A stretch of 64,000 nt of DNA from CAYUVH01 sp964448135. Lineage in GTDB: Bacteria > Verrucomicrobiota > Verrucomicrobiia > Limisphaerales > UBA8199. This document shows positions 7,820 to 15,333 of this stretch, one piece after another (within the stretch, counting starts at the first letter, position 1; every line of letters begins with the position of its first letter). The DNA is taken from contig CAYUVH010000009.1 in NCBI GenBank assembly GCA_964448135.1, positions 73,920-137,919 on the forward strand, in the 5' to 3' direction. Made by a program: the position numbers and the translations under genes. Under the pieces are notes generated by a model. It saw only the letters and a list, made by a program, of their open reading frames with translations. It made no database searches and was not told the DNA's origin.

Positions 7820-10315
7820 CTATGGCCTGGTCACCTGCACCCGCAAAAACCTCCGCCCCATTCCCTGCGCCGGATGGTTGTCGCTCACCGTTACGGTTTC
7901 GGTCGGTGATCCGACCCGCGAGATTTCGGTGGCCTGCGAGGTCATGACCACGTTCGTTCCGGAGTAACTCGCGATGTCGCTCCAGTTGATCACATCCATC
8001 GAAGCTTGCACGTGATAAGTGACCCCCTGCTCCGCCGGACGCCGTGTAAAAGAAACTCGCAGGTGGTTCGTACCCTGAATTGCCCCAACGCCCACCTGCG
8101 AGAAATTGTTCGACTTCCAATAATTCAATAGCTGGATCAATGCCAACGGCGTATTTGTCGGAGTTGCGTGATTCGCCTGGTCCACGGTGTTGATGCCATG
8201 ACAGCTCGTGCACGTGCGGACCTCGCCAGCCGCGAAGGTCAGCCAGTAACGCTCACGCACGACCCCGGCGTTGTTCGTGTCGGTGAGCTGCCAGGTCAGC
8301 GCTCGGCGTGCGGGCACGATCGCGGCCATCGAACCATCCGGGCCCAGCAAGGTGCTGGCCAGCGGCGCGCCCGGCGGATTGTCCACGGCGGGATCGTGAA
8401 GATGCTGCGCGATGACGCGGCGGCCCGCGCGGGGAGAATTGGTGTTCCCATAGTTCAGGCTGCGCAATTGGTCGGCCTGAAAAATCTGGAGCGCGGCAAT
8501 ATCGTAGACTTTGCCCGCCTTGCCGACGGTCTGGTGATTCGTTCCGGCAATACGCAGATTGAACGGCTGCAATTGGTCCGCCCGATCACGGGTGGTCACG
8601 TCGCGGCTGACAATCAACGCCAGCTCGTGTGCGCGGAGATAGCTTTGAAACGCGGTGAGGTCCACGTTGGCCGCGGCGAAGGCGGCCAGTTCGGGAGCGG
8701 CGACGGATTCGCGCATGCTGGCCGTCCGGGCGCGGGCCACGACTTCGACGGGATCGAACTCCCACAGAAGATTCGTCTGCGTGACGAGGTAATCCGGGCT
8801 CCACCAACTCGCGCTATTCGTCAGGCCGCCGGTCAAGGGCTGGCCGGGAGCATAAAAGCCGTTGGTGAATTGCAGGAGCTTCAGACGGAAGTCGTAGCGC
8901 GAAGCCGGATAATTCGCGGTGCCGCCGCTGCCTTCGTAGAGCGCGTAAGCCGTATGCGAGGCGATCATGTAGCCGTCCGTGGTGCGCAGCGGCGTGCGGT
9001 AAAAACCCGTGTGATCGGCGGGAATGCTGTTGGAATTCTGCGCGTAAACGTGCGTGGACCGCGGTGTGAGATAGGTGACCCGCATGGAGGAGGCGTTGAC
9101 GTTTGTTGCGCCAGTGAGGCTGATCAACTGCCCGCCGCAGTGCGTGCCGAACTCGGGCGCATCAATGCCGTAGAAGAGACCCGGCGTCGCGGGGTCTTCG
9201 GTGACGTGCAGAAAATTATCAATGGTGTTGGTGTTGTAATGATTTCCGAAATAGTAGAGGTCCTGCAGGTTGGCGTCGTTGGTGAACGACCGGTTGGCGT
9301 AGCTGCCACCGAGTTCGTGCCGGCCCACGTGATTAAGCGTTTCCTCTCCCGTGCCGTCTTCGTTGATCATCCAAGGGAAAAACTGGTTGAAGACGTGGCC
9401 GTTCACATTCATGCCGGCCAGCAGGTCATCACGACCAGAACGCGGTTCGGGAAAGACTTCGGTCTGGTTCGTCGTCGCGAAAGAGTTGGTAGATTCGTCG
9501 CTCCAATTGAACGTGCCATAGACCACCTTATTGCCCTCCGCGTCCGTGTCCGCCTGCTGATCGCGCTGGAGATGGTCCCAGCGCGCAAACACCACGCGAC
9601 CGCCGCTGTCAAGGATCGGCGAAAAAGCGCCGCTCGGCGCATGGTTCAACATGAACAGATCACCCGTCGCCGGATTGAGACTCCAGAGACCAGTCACCGT
9701 CGGCTGCTCTTCATACTCGTCCAATTGCGGATAGAGATTCGCCTGGCCGTTCCGCGGGCGATCGCTGGTGAAGATGATCCGGTCATCCGTGCCATAGATC
9801 GGCGAGATGTTGTTATAATTGGTCGGTTGATTCGTGACCTTGGTAATCACCGGCGTGGACCCCGGCGTCGCGAAGTTCGTGATTTCGTAAATTTGCCAAT
9901 AACGAACCGTGGCGTAATCGAACTGCGCTTTCGGCGCCCCCACCACCATGCTGAACACCGCCTTCTTCCCCGACCAATGAACGGAAGGCTGCCGCACGGC
10001 GATGCCGTTGGTATGTTGCGCGCCGTACCTGCCATACCCGGCCGCACGAGTTAGATTGGTAATGCTGCCGTCCGGATAGCGAATATACAAATCGCCGCCC
10101 CGGCCGCAGGAATCCGGGCTCGCCCGGTGATTGCCAAACACGGATGCGATCGTCGCAAAATCGCCGGGGATCTGGACCTGCGTGGCGAAGAGGATGGCGT
10201 TCGTCGGTCCGGCGGCGATGGCCGAGATCGCCCCCAGCGCAATCAAAAGGATCGCGCAGCCGAGGAGGCGGCCTGGGGAAATTCGGTTTTGCAACACCGC
10301 GGGCGACAATCTCAC
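7820..10315 (-). CDS. Secreted PD40-like propeller protein with CxxCH haem motif, hydrazine-synthase-alpha-like
   Basis: 831 residues. A Sec signal peptide lies at about 1-35 (LLGCAILLIALGAISAIAAG). Repeats of the TolB/PD40 type follow (GTDDRIIFTSDRPRNGQANL; SPILDSGGRVVFARWDHLQR), as in the middle domain of hydrazine synthase alpha subunits and their many relatives in Verrucomicrobia and Planctomycetes. One haem-c motif, CTSCH, sits near residue 702. The last 85 residues form a beta-rich module (VTYHVQASMDVINWSDI, then RRFLRVQVTRP) shared in style with other large exported proteins here. It is probably a periplasmic or extracellular redox or binding protein. True hydrazine synthesis is not implied: subunits beta and gamma are absent. 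It appears monocistronic. Confidence 0.75.
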   Translation of the reverse strand: MRLSPAVLQNRISPGRLLGCAILLIALGAISAIAAGPTNAILFATQVQIPGDFATIASVFGNHRASPDSCGRGGDLYIRYPDGSITNLTRAAGYGRYGAQHTNGIAVRQPSVHWSGKKAVFSMVVGAPKAQFDYATVRYWQIYEITNFATPGSTPVITKVTNQPTNYNNISPIYGTDDRIIFTSDRPRNGQANLYPQLDEYEEQPTVTGLWSLNPATGDLFMLNHAPSGAFSPILDSGGRVVFARWDHLQRDQQADTDAEGNKVVYGTFNWSDESTNSFATTNQTEVFPEPRSGRDDLLAGMNVNGHVFNQFFPWMINEDGTGEETLNHVGRHELGGSYANRSFTNDANLQDLYYFGNHYNTNTIDNFLHVTEDPATPGLFYGIDAPEFGTHCGGQLISLTGATNVNASSMRVTYLTPRSTHVYAQNSNSIPADHTGFYRTPLRTTDGYMIASHTAYALYEGSGGTANYPASRYDFRLKLLQFTNGFYAPGQPLTGGLTNSASWWSPDYLVTQTNLLWEFDPVEVVARARTASMRESVAAPELAAFAAANVDLTAFQSYLRAHELALIVSRDVTTRDRADQLQPFNLRIAGTNHQTVGKAGKVYDIAALQIFQADQLRSLNYGNTNSPRAGRRVIAQHLHDPAVDNPPGAPLASTLLGPDGSMAAIVPARRALTWQLTDTNNAGVVRERYWLTFAAGEVRTCTSCHGINTVDQANHATPTNTPLALIQLLNYWKSNNFSQVGVGAIQGTNHLRVSFTRRPAEQGVTYHVQASMDVINWSDIASYSGTNVVMTSQATEISRVGSPTETVTVSDNHPAQGMGRRFLRVQVTRP

Positions 10316-10382
10316 TTAAATCGCCTCCTTCGCCGACAGGTTCGACATGCGCCCACCCTGCCACACCGCCACCACGCACCCA

Positions 10383-10400
10383 ATACGCCGTCCGGCGTAT
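10383..10400 (-). terminator. Short hairpin just past a stop codon
   Basis: ATACGCC and GGCGTAT form a perfect 7-bp stem with a GTCC loop, beginning six bases beyond the stop codon of the lipoprotein gene. There is no T-run, so this is a possible 3' stabiliser or weak terminator rather than a canonical intrinsic terminator. Confidence 0.35.
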
Positions 10401-10405
10401 CCGGA

Positions 10406-10975
10406 CTACTTCTCCTCGATGGTCCGTTCCTGCGGCTCCTTCGTCGCTTTCTTCGGCGGCGGCACCGGCTCCGCGTCCTTGTCCTTGATATTCCATTTTT
10501 GCCCCAGGCGGACAACCACCTGCTCGAGCATTTCCTGGTAATCACTGGCGTGCTTGTTGACCCGGATTTCCTTTTGGAAGAACGGATCGTCGTGCTCCTG
10601 CACCATGAAGACGTCGCAATCCAGGAGCACTTCGGTGTCGTCGAGATCGCGCTGGTGAATCTTCACCCGCTCCCACACCGCGCCGGTCAGCCAGTCGCCA
10701 TAGACCAACGAGTTCATGAAATTACTGCGCCGCTCGTAAACCAGGAGCTCCGCGTCGGTGTCCCCCTTGTCATAGCCCGCCCGAATAAAAACCCATTTCA
10801 CCGCCGCCTCGATTCTTTCCGGCGATTGATTGGTCACCACCACCGCCGCCAGCCGGCGGGAGCCCAGCTTTTCGGGCTTGGAAGTCGAGCAGCCCGCCAC
10901 CAGCCATAAAGCCGCCAGGGCCAAAACGGGCGTGACACGCGCAAGCCACCGATGAATCCGCTGGGCATGAATCAT
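10406..10975 (-). CDS. Hypothetical lipoprotein
   Basis: 189 residues from MIHAQRIHRW. This start is chosen because it places a lipoprotein signal peptide (VTPVLALAALWLVAGCSTS) at the N-terminus; longer frames run into an upstream palindromic repeat. The mature part is a single alpha/beta domain of about 130 residues (SPERIEAAVKWVFIRAGYDK, then YERRSNFMNSLVYGDWLTGA), ending in a charged Lys/Pro/Glu-rich tail. Membrane-anchored and periplasmic by prediction. I do not recognise a named family. It is transcribed toward, and ends about 90 bases before, the propeller gene. Confidence 0.75.
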   Translation of the reverse strand: MIHAQRIHRWLARVTPVLALAALWLVAGCSTSKPEKLGSRRLAAVVVTNQSPERIEAAVKWVFIRAGYDKGDTDAELLVYERRSNFMNSLVYGDWLTGAVWERVKIHQRDLDDTEVLLDCDVFMVQEHDDPFFQKEIRVNKHASDYQEMLEQVVVRLGQKWNIKDKDAEPVPPPKKATKEPQERTIEEK

Positions 10976-11033
10976 AAATCGCTGATTGCAGGTTGGCTTT
11001 GGGCTCGTGGAAGTCAAGATTGCATACGGTAAG

Positions 11034-11145
11034 ATCCCGCCGGGACGACCGCGACCGCAAGTCCGCGAGAGGCAGGGCGCCCCGCTCCGTGGAGAGGCGG
11101 TGGCGCGCCTGCGTCGCATGTGCGGCGCGATCGTCCGGGCGGGAT
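11034..11145. repeat. Palindromic intergenic repeat, family F
   Basis: A 112-base element whose outer arms are near-perfect inverted repeats (ATCCCGCCGGGACGAC at the left, GTCCGGGCGGGAT at the right). Nested smaller hairpins lie inside (GCAGGGCGCC opposite GGCGCGCCTGC). It sits in the divergent spacer between the lipoprotein and the ASH-domain gene, so any promoter for either must share this space. Confidence 0.75.
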
Positions 11146-11230
11146 TCCCCATCCCGCGGACGTATTCCTGCCTTTACAAACCCCGCCGTCGCTGCAAAGT
11201 TGTGCATCGAGTTCGAATTTCTTCAGTCCC

Positions 11231-11671
11231 ATGAAAACTCTTGCTGCTTTGACTCTGGCCGGATTGATGCTTGCGGGATTTTCTTCCAGCGCTTCCGCCG
11301 CCGTCGGCGCCATTATTTTCGTCCAACCCACGGAGCTGGATTTTGGGAAAGTCCCCCTCAAAATCTGGGTCACCAACGCCATCACCATCGAGAATCTCGG
11401 CGACGCCCCCCTCGTGGGGAAGGCCACCGTGGCGGAGCCTTTCAAAATCATTTCCGGCGCCGAATACCGCGTGAACCGGCAGCAAAGCCACGTCATCCGG
11501 ATTGCCTACACCCCCACCGGTAACCAGACCGACAAACAGACCATGACGCTGACCGGCAGCGGCAAGTGCAGCGCCACCCTGCTCGGCCATCTTTCAAACC
11601 AATCGGCGCCCGTCCCCAAACCGGTGACCAAGCCCGCCCCCGCCAAGACCTACTCGGACAAGTTCAACTAG
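11231..11671 (+). CDS. Secreted ASH/HYDIN-like immunoglobulin-fold protein
   Basis: 146 residues from MKTLAALTLAG, chosen because it gives a clean Sec signal peptide ending near SSSASA. One ASH/choice-of-anchor-D-like beta-sandwich follows: PTELDFGKVPLKIWVTNAIT, then YTPTGNQTDKQTMTLTGSG. Such domains are common as repeats in large exported Verrucomicrobial proteins; here one stands alone with a Pro/Lys-rich tail. The role is unknown, probably periplasmic or surface-bound. It is monocistronic and convergent with acpH across a palindromic repeat. Confidence 0.75.
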   Translation: MKTLAALTLAGLMLAGFSSSASAAVGAIIFVQPTELDFGKVPLKIWVTNAITIENLGDAPLVGKATVAEPFKIISGAEYRVNRQQSHVIRIAYTPTGNQTDKQTMTLTGSGKCSATLLGHLSNQSAPVPKPVTKPAPAKTYSDKFN

Positions 11672-11723
11672 GCGAAGCGGAAGGAGTTGCCTCTCTAGTT
11701 GTCGCCGCCGGTTAAGATTCTCC

Positions 11724-11840
11724 GCCGGACCGCGGCTGTCCCCAGCCGCAGCGCGCACAAATTGGCATGTGGCAAACGAATCGGTACGAACGCGCTCTAC
11801 AAAACCCTACCCGCTGCGGCTGAGGCCAGCCGCGCTCCGC
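11724..11840. repeat. Palindromic intergenic repeat, family E (GCGGCTG...CAGCCGC)
   Basis: Two imperfect palindromes face each other: GGACCGCGGCTGTCCCCAGC at the left and CGCTGCGGCTGAGGCCAGCC at the right, about 60 bases apart. Each is itself a hairpin and together they form a larger inverted repeat. It fills the convergent spacer and ends one base before the acpH stop codon, so it could act as a bidirectional 3' end. Confidence 0.8.
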
Positions 11841-11841
11841 T

Positions 11842-12453
11842 TCAAATACCCCGCGCCAGTTTTGCCGCCCCAGCCGCCGCCCTTCCCGACTCCACCTGCG
11901 CAATCAGCGCAGGAAAAAACTCCGTAAAATCGTCCAGTAACCCGTCATAATTCGCTCGTAACACGCCGACCGCCTCCGCCAGCTTCACCGGCCGCCGCAT
12001 TCGCATCTCAATTCTTCGCAGGGCGGTCTCGACGCCTTCTACCGTCTGGTACGAGCACAGCCAGTTATCCGCCCTCATCCGGCGGAAGCCCGCCAGAACA
12101 TTCGGTGAAAGCCTCTCTCCCAAAGTCTCCACCGACTGATAAAACTCCTGCGCAAAATCCTCCAATCTCACCGGTGAGTAACGCTCCCACCCCACCGCCA
12201 GCAAATGATCGTACACGACATCCACGACGATACCGCCAACGCGCCGGTAATCCGACCCCAGCCGCGCGATGCTCCGGCGCACCACCGGGTGCGCATCCGT
12301 AAACGCATCAATCAACCGGTGGCACTGGATGCCTTCTGAAAATTCCGCGGGCATGGCGCGCAGTTCCCCGGCCGGCAAAATATCCGGCAGCAAATTCCCG
12401 ATCCGATACTCCGCGGTGGGCTCGGAAAGATAGAGATGTGCCAGCCAGTTCAC
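11842..12453 (-). CDS. acpH: Acyl carrier protein phosphodiesterase
   Basis: 203 residues matching the ACP_PD family, which removes the 4'-phosphopantetheine arm from holo-ACP. The N-terminal signature MNWLAHLYLSEPTAEYRIGN is nearly diagnostic, followed by LLPDI and a conserved helical core with GIQCHRLIDAFTDAHPVVRR and GGIVVDVVYDHLLAVGWERY. Length is normal for the family and the fold is all-helical and cytoplasmic. The gene stands alone between a palindromic repeat and pgk. The 190 bases upstream hold divergent signals for both acpH and pgk. Confidence 0.93.
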   Translation of the reverse strand: MNWLAHLYLSEPTAEYRIGNLLPDILPAGELRAMPAEFSEGIQCHRLIDAFTDAHPVVRRSIARLGSDYRRVGGIVVDVVYDHLLAVGWERYSPVRLEDFAQEFYQSVETLGERLSPNVLAGFRRMRADNWLCSYQTVEGVETALRRIEMRMRRPVKLAEAVGVLRANYDGLLDDFTEFFPALIAQVESGRAAAGAAKLARGI

Positions 12454-12644
12454 GCTTTCCGCATATTAATGTCTGGGCACGCGCAAAGCGAATATCCAAA
12501 CACTCCAGGTCGAGGGCTCGCACGACGGCAAACAATTTTGGAGCGGAATTCAACAAATTCGAGTGAGCGGATGGCGGCGATTGGTTTTGACTTCTGGGCG
12601 CGGAGTTCTACTCTGTGCGACTCCGGTTCAGGAGACCCAACTCA

Positions 12645-13901
12645 ATGGCTAAACTGACGGTTAAAGATCTTACGGTGCGCGGCAAAAAAGTGTTTGTCCG
12701 CGTGGATTACAACGTACCGCTCGTCGAAAAAGACGGGCAAATGGTGGTGTCTGATGCCACCCGCATCCAGGAAACCCTGCCCACCCTCCGTCTGCTCTGC
12801 GAGCAGGGCGCGAAGGTGATCCTGGCCGCGCATCTCGGCCGCCCCAAGGGCAAGCGCGAGGCGACCATGTCGTTGCGCCCCGTCGCCGCCAAGCTGGCCG
12901 ACCTGCTCGGCCGTCCCGTGGCGTTCGTGGACGAATGTGTCGGCGAGAAGGTCGAAAAGACCGTCGGCCTCCTGCAGCCCGGCGACGTCGTGCTGCTGGA
13001 AAACCTGCGCTACCACGCCCAGGAAGAGGCCAATGATCCCGCCTTCGCTGCGCAGCTCGCCAAAGTCGCCGACGTGTACGTGAACGACGCTTTCGGCGCG
13101 GCCCATCGCGCGCACGCCTCGACCGAAGGACTGCCGAAACTGATCACCCAGCGCGGCGGCCAGGCTGCAGCCGGATTGCTGATGGAGCGCGAACTGAAAT
13201 TTCTCGGCGACGAATTGGAAAACCCCGCCCACCCGTTCGTGGTGATTCTCGGCGGCGCGAAAGTCTCGGACAAAATCCTGGTGATTGATCGCCTCTTGGA
13301 AAAAGCGGACACCATTCTCATCGGCGGCGCAATGGCTTATACTTTCATGCTGGCGCAGGGCAAGAAGGTCGGCAAATCACTGGTGGAACCCGACAAGACC
13401 GACGTCGCCAAGGCCGCCCTCGCCAAGGCGAAGCAGCGCAACGTCAAGTTTCTGCTCCCCACGGACAACATCATCGCCACTGCGGTCAAAACCGACCGCG
13501 TGGACAAAAAGGGCCGGCCCGTCATGGAGTTTCAAAATCCGCGGGTCAATGCGGGGGACAATATCCCGGACGAGGCCGAAGGTTTCGACATCGGCCCGGC
13601 CAGCGCCAAAACTTTCAGCGACGAAGTCCGCGGGGCGAAAACCATTTTGTGGAACGGCCCGATGGGCATGTTTGAAGACGCGCGTTTTGCCGAAGGCACA
13701 AACACGGTCGCGCGCGCGGTGGCCGAGACCACGGAGAAAAACGGCGCCAAGAGCATCATCGGCGGCGGCGACAGCGTAAAGGCATTGAACCAGGCCAAGC
13801 TCGGCTCGAAGGTAACCTTCATGAGCACCGGCGGCGGCGCGAGCCTGGAATTTTTGGAGGGCAAGGAATTGCCCGGTGTGGCCGCTCTATCGAACAAGTA
13901 A
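12645..13901 (+). CDS. pgk: Phosphoglycerate kinase
   Basis: 418 residues; transfers phosphate between 1,3-bisphosphoglycerate and ADP in glycolysis. Start MAKLTVKDL is supported by a GGAGA ribosome binding site nine bases upstream and by alignment with the family. N-terminal signature VFVRVDYNVPL, substrate loops AHLGRPKG and NDAFGAAHRAHAS, hinge and nucleotide domain GGAKVSDKI, and the C-terminal IIGGGDSVKALNQ and FMSTGGGASLEFLEG are all present and intact. tpiA starts 23 bases downstream and secG follows, so this is the usual pgk-tpiA-secG run. Confidence 0.98.
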   Translation: MAKLTVKDLTVRGKKVFVRVDYNVPLVEKDGQMVVSDATRIQETLPTLRLLCEQGAKVILAAHLGRPKGKREATMSLRPVAAKLADLLGRPVAFVDECVGEKVEKTVGLLQPGDVVLLENLRYHAQEEANDPAFAAQLAKVADVYVNDAFGAAHRAHASTEGLPKLITQRGGQAAAGLLMERELKFLGDELENPAHPFVVILGGAKVSDKILVIDRLLEKADTILIGGAMAYTFMLAQGKKVGKSLVEPDKTDVAKAALAKAKQRNVKFLLPTDNIIATAVKTDRVDKKGRPVMEFQNPRVNAGDNIPDEAEGFDIGPASAKTFSDEVRGAKTILWNGPMGMFEDARFAEGTNTVARAVAETTEKNGAKSIIGGGDSVKALNQAKLGSKVTFMSTGGGASLEFLEGKELPGVAALSNK

Positions 13902-13924
13902 AGCAATTCACAGTATTCACAGAG

Positions 13925-14689
13925 ATGAACAAAGAACGGAAACTGATCATTGCGGGCAACTGGAAGATGAACAAGACGGTCGCCGAGGCCGTGGACCTGG
14001 TAAAGAGTCTCAAGATCGAGCTGACCAACGTCCGCGAAGTCGACGTCGTGGTTTGCCCCCCCTTCACCGCCCTGAGCGAAGTGTCGCGGGTCATTCTCGA
14101 CACCAGCATCCGCCTGGGCGCCCAGAACATGAGCGAGCACAATGTGGGCGCTTATACCGGCGAAATCGCGTCGGTCATGCTCAAGGAATTCTCCGTGCGC
14201 TACGTCATCCTGGGCCATTCCGAGCGCCGCCAGTATCAGAAGGAATCGGACGCCCTGATCGCCGCCAAGGCCAAGGCCGTCTTGAGCGCCGCTCTCAAGC
14301 CGATTATTTGCATCGGTGAAACCCTTTCCGAACGCGAATCCGGCCAGACCAACACCGTTTTGGAGACCCAATTGAAGGGCAGCCTCGCGGGGCTCGACAA
14401 GGAGCAAGTCGTTGAAACTGTGCTTGCTTACGAACCCGTCTGGGCCATTGGCACCGGCAAAACCGCCACTTCTGCCCAGGCCCAGGAGACCCACGCCTTC
14501 ATCCGGGGTCAACTGGTGTCCCTGTATGACGAAACAGTTGCCCGCCGCGTGCGAATCCAGTATGGTGGCAGCGTCAAACCGTCCAATGCGCGTGAATTGA
14601 TGAGTCAGCCGGACGTGGATGGCGCATTGGTGGGCGGAGCTTCTCTCGAGGCGCGCACCTTCGCCGAAATCATCAAGAATTCAATTTAG
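13925..14689 (+). CDS. tpiA: Triosephosphate isomerase
   Basis: 254 residues, a full-length TIM barrel interconverting dihydroxyacetone phosphate and glyceraldehyde 3-phosphate. The catalytic residues are visible: Lys in AGNWKMNK, His in VILGHSERRQ and Glu in AYEPVWAIGTGKTA, plus the phosphate-binding YGGSVKPSNA. Start ATG follows pgk by 23 bases; secG begins eight bases after the stop. Confidence 0.98.
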   Translation: MNKERKLIIAGNWKMNKTVAEAVDLVKSLKIELTNVREVDVVVCPPFTALSEVSRVILDTSIRLGAQNMSEHNVGAYTGEIASVMLKEFSVRYVILGHSERRQYQKESDALIAAKAKAVLSAALKPIICIGETLSERESGQTNTVLETQLKGSLAGLDKEQVVETVLAYEPVWAIGTGKTATSAQAQETHAFIRGQLVSLYDETVARRVRIQYGGSVKPSNARELMSQPDVDGALVGGASLEARTFAEIIKNSI

Positions 14690-14697
14690 TATAGTTT

Positions 14698-15171
14698 ATG
14701 ATTTATTTGATCGGTCTGTTGACGGTGGTCCTGGTGCTGGACTGCGTGGTGCTCGTGTTCCTGGTGCTCTTGCAGCTCCCCAAGAAGGAAGCCGGCGCGG
14801 GCCTGGCCTTCGGGGGCGGGGCGACCGACGCCCTTTTCGGCGCGGGCGCCGGCAATGTGCTGACCAAGATCACCAAGTATTCGGCGACGATTTTCTTCGT
14901 GCTCGCTTTGTTGCTCTCGGTGCTGCAGAGCCGCATGCATGCGCGGGATGCCTCCGGATCCGACTTCGAGAAGCGCCTGAAGGAGACGCCTGCGGCCGCC
15001 GCTGCCGCCGACAGCGCCGCACCGGTTACCTCCAGCACAACCAAGCCCTCGCTGGTACCCGCGAGTGCCGCGGCTTCGAACGCCGTGAAGGCTCTTTTAT
15101 CGGCCGAAGATACGAACACGCCAGCCAAGCCCGCTCCGGTCGTTACTCCGCCTCCTTCGACCAAGCCATAG
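14698..15171 (+). CDS. secG: Preprotein translocase subunit SecG
   Basis: 157 residues. Two membrane helices (IGLLTVVLVLDCVVLVFLVL and TIFFVLALLLSVLQ) flank the conserved cytoplasmic loop GAGLAFGGGATDALFGAGAG. SecG assists SecYE in protein export. The usual protein is about 75-110 residues; here an extra Ala/Thr/Pro-rich tail of about 75 residues follows, probably disordered and periplasmic. Position directly after tpiA is a common arrangement. A family A repeat begins six bases after the stop. Confidence 0.93.
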   Translation: MIYLIGLLTVVLVLDCVVLVFLVLLQLPKKEAGAGLAFGGGATDALFGAGAGNVLTKITKYSATIFFVLALLLSVLQSRMHARDASGSDFEKRLKETPAAAAAADSAAPVTSSTTKPSLVPASAAASNAVKALLSAEDTNTPAKPAPVVTPPPSTKP

Positions 15172-15176
15172 GGCAA

Positions 15177-15333
15177 ATGACGAAATCCGACCCCGAAAGC
15201 GTTTGGGGTGCATGTCGAATGAGGAAGCCCAGAAGGGCGGGTTGATCATTTAGCGGCTTCAAGCTCGCTTCGACATTCGTAGTTCGAGCTTCGGACTTCT
15301 TTCGTCATTCGACGTTCGGGTTTCGTCCTTCCC
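15177..15333. repeat. Intergenic repeat family A, copy 1
   Basis: Starts ATGACGAAATCCGA and ends with the inverse TTCGTCATTCG...TTTCGTCC, forming a long imperfect hairpin. Its central part (TGATCATT, GGCTTC, AGCTCGCTTCGACATTCGT) is shared with copy 2. It fills the convergent spacer and ends exactly next to the stop codon of the phosphoesterase gene. Confidence 0.85.

Noticed and set aside
8168..10054. Long open frame (628 codons) on the plus strand
   Set aside because: It is fully antisense to the haem-motif propeller gene, Arg/Gly/Val-rich, with no signal peptide or known motif; a GC-rich shadow frame.
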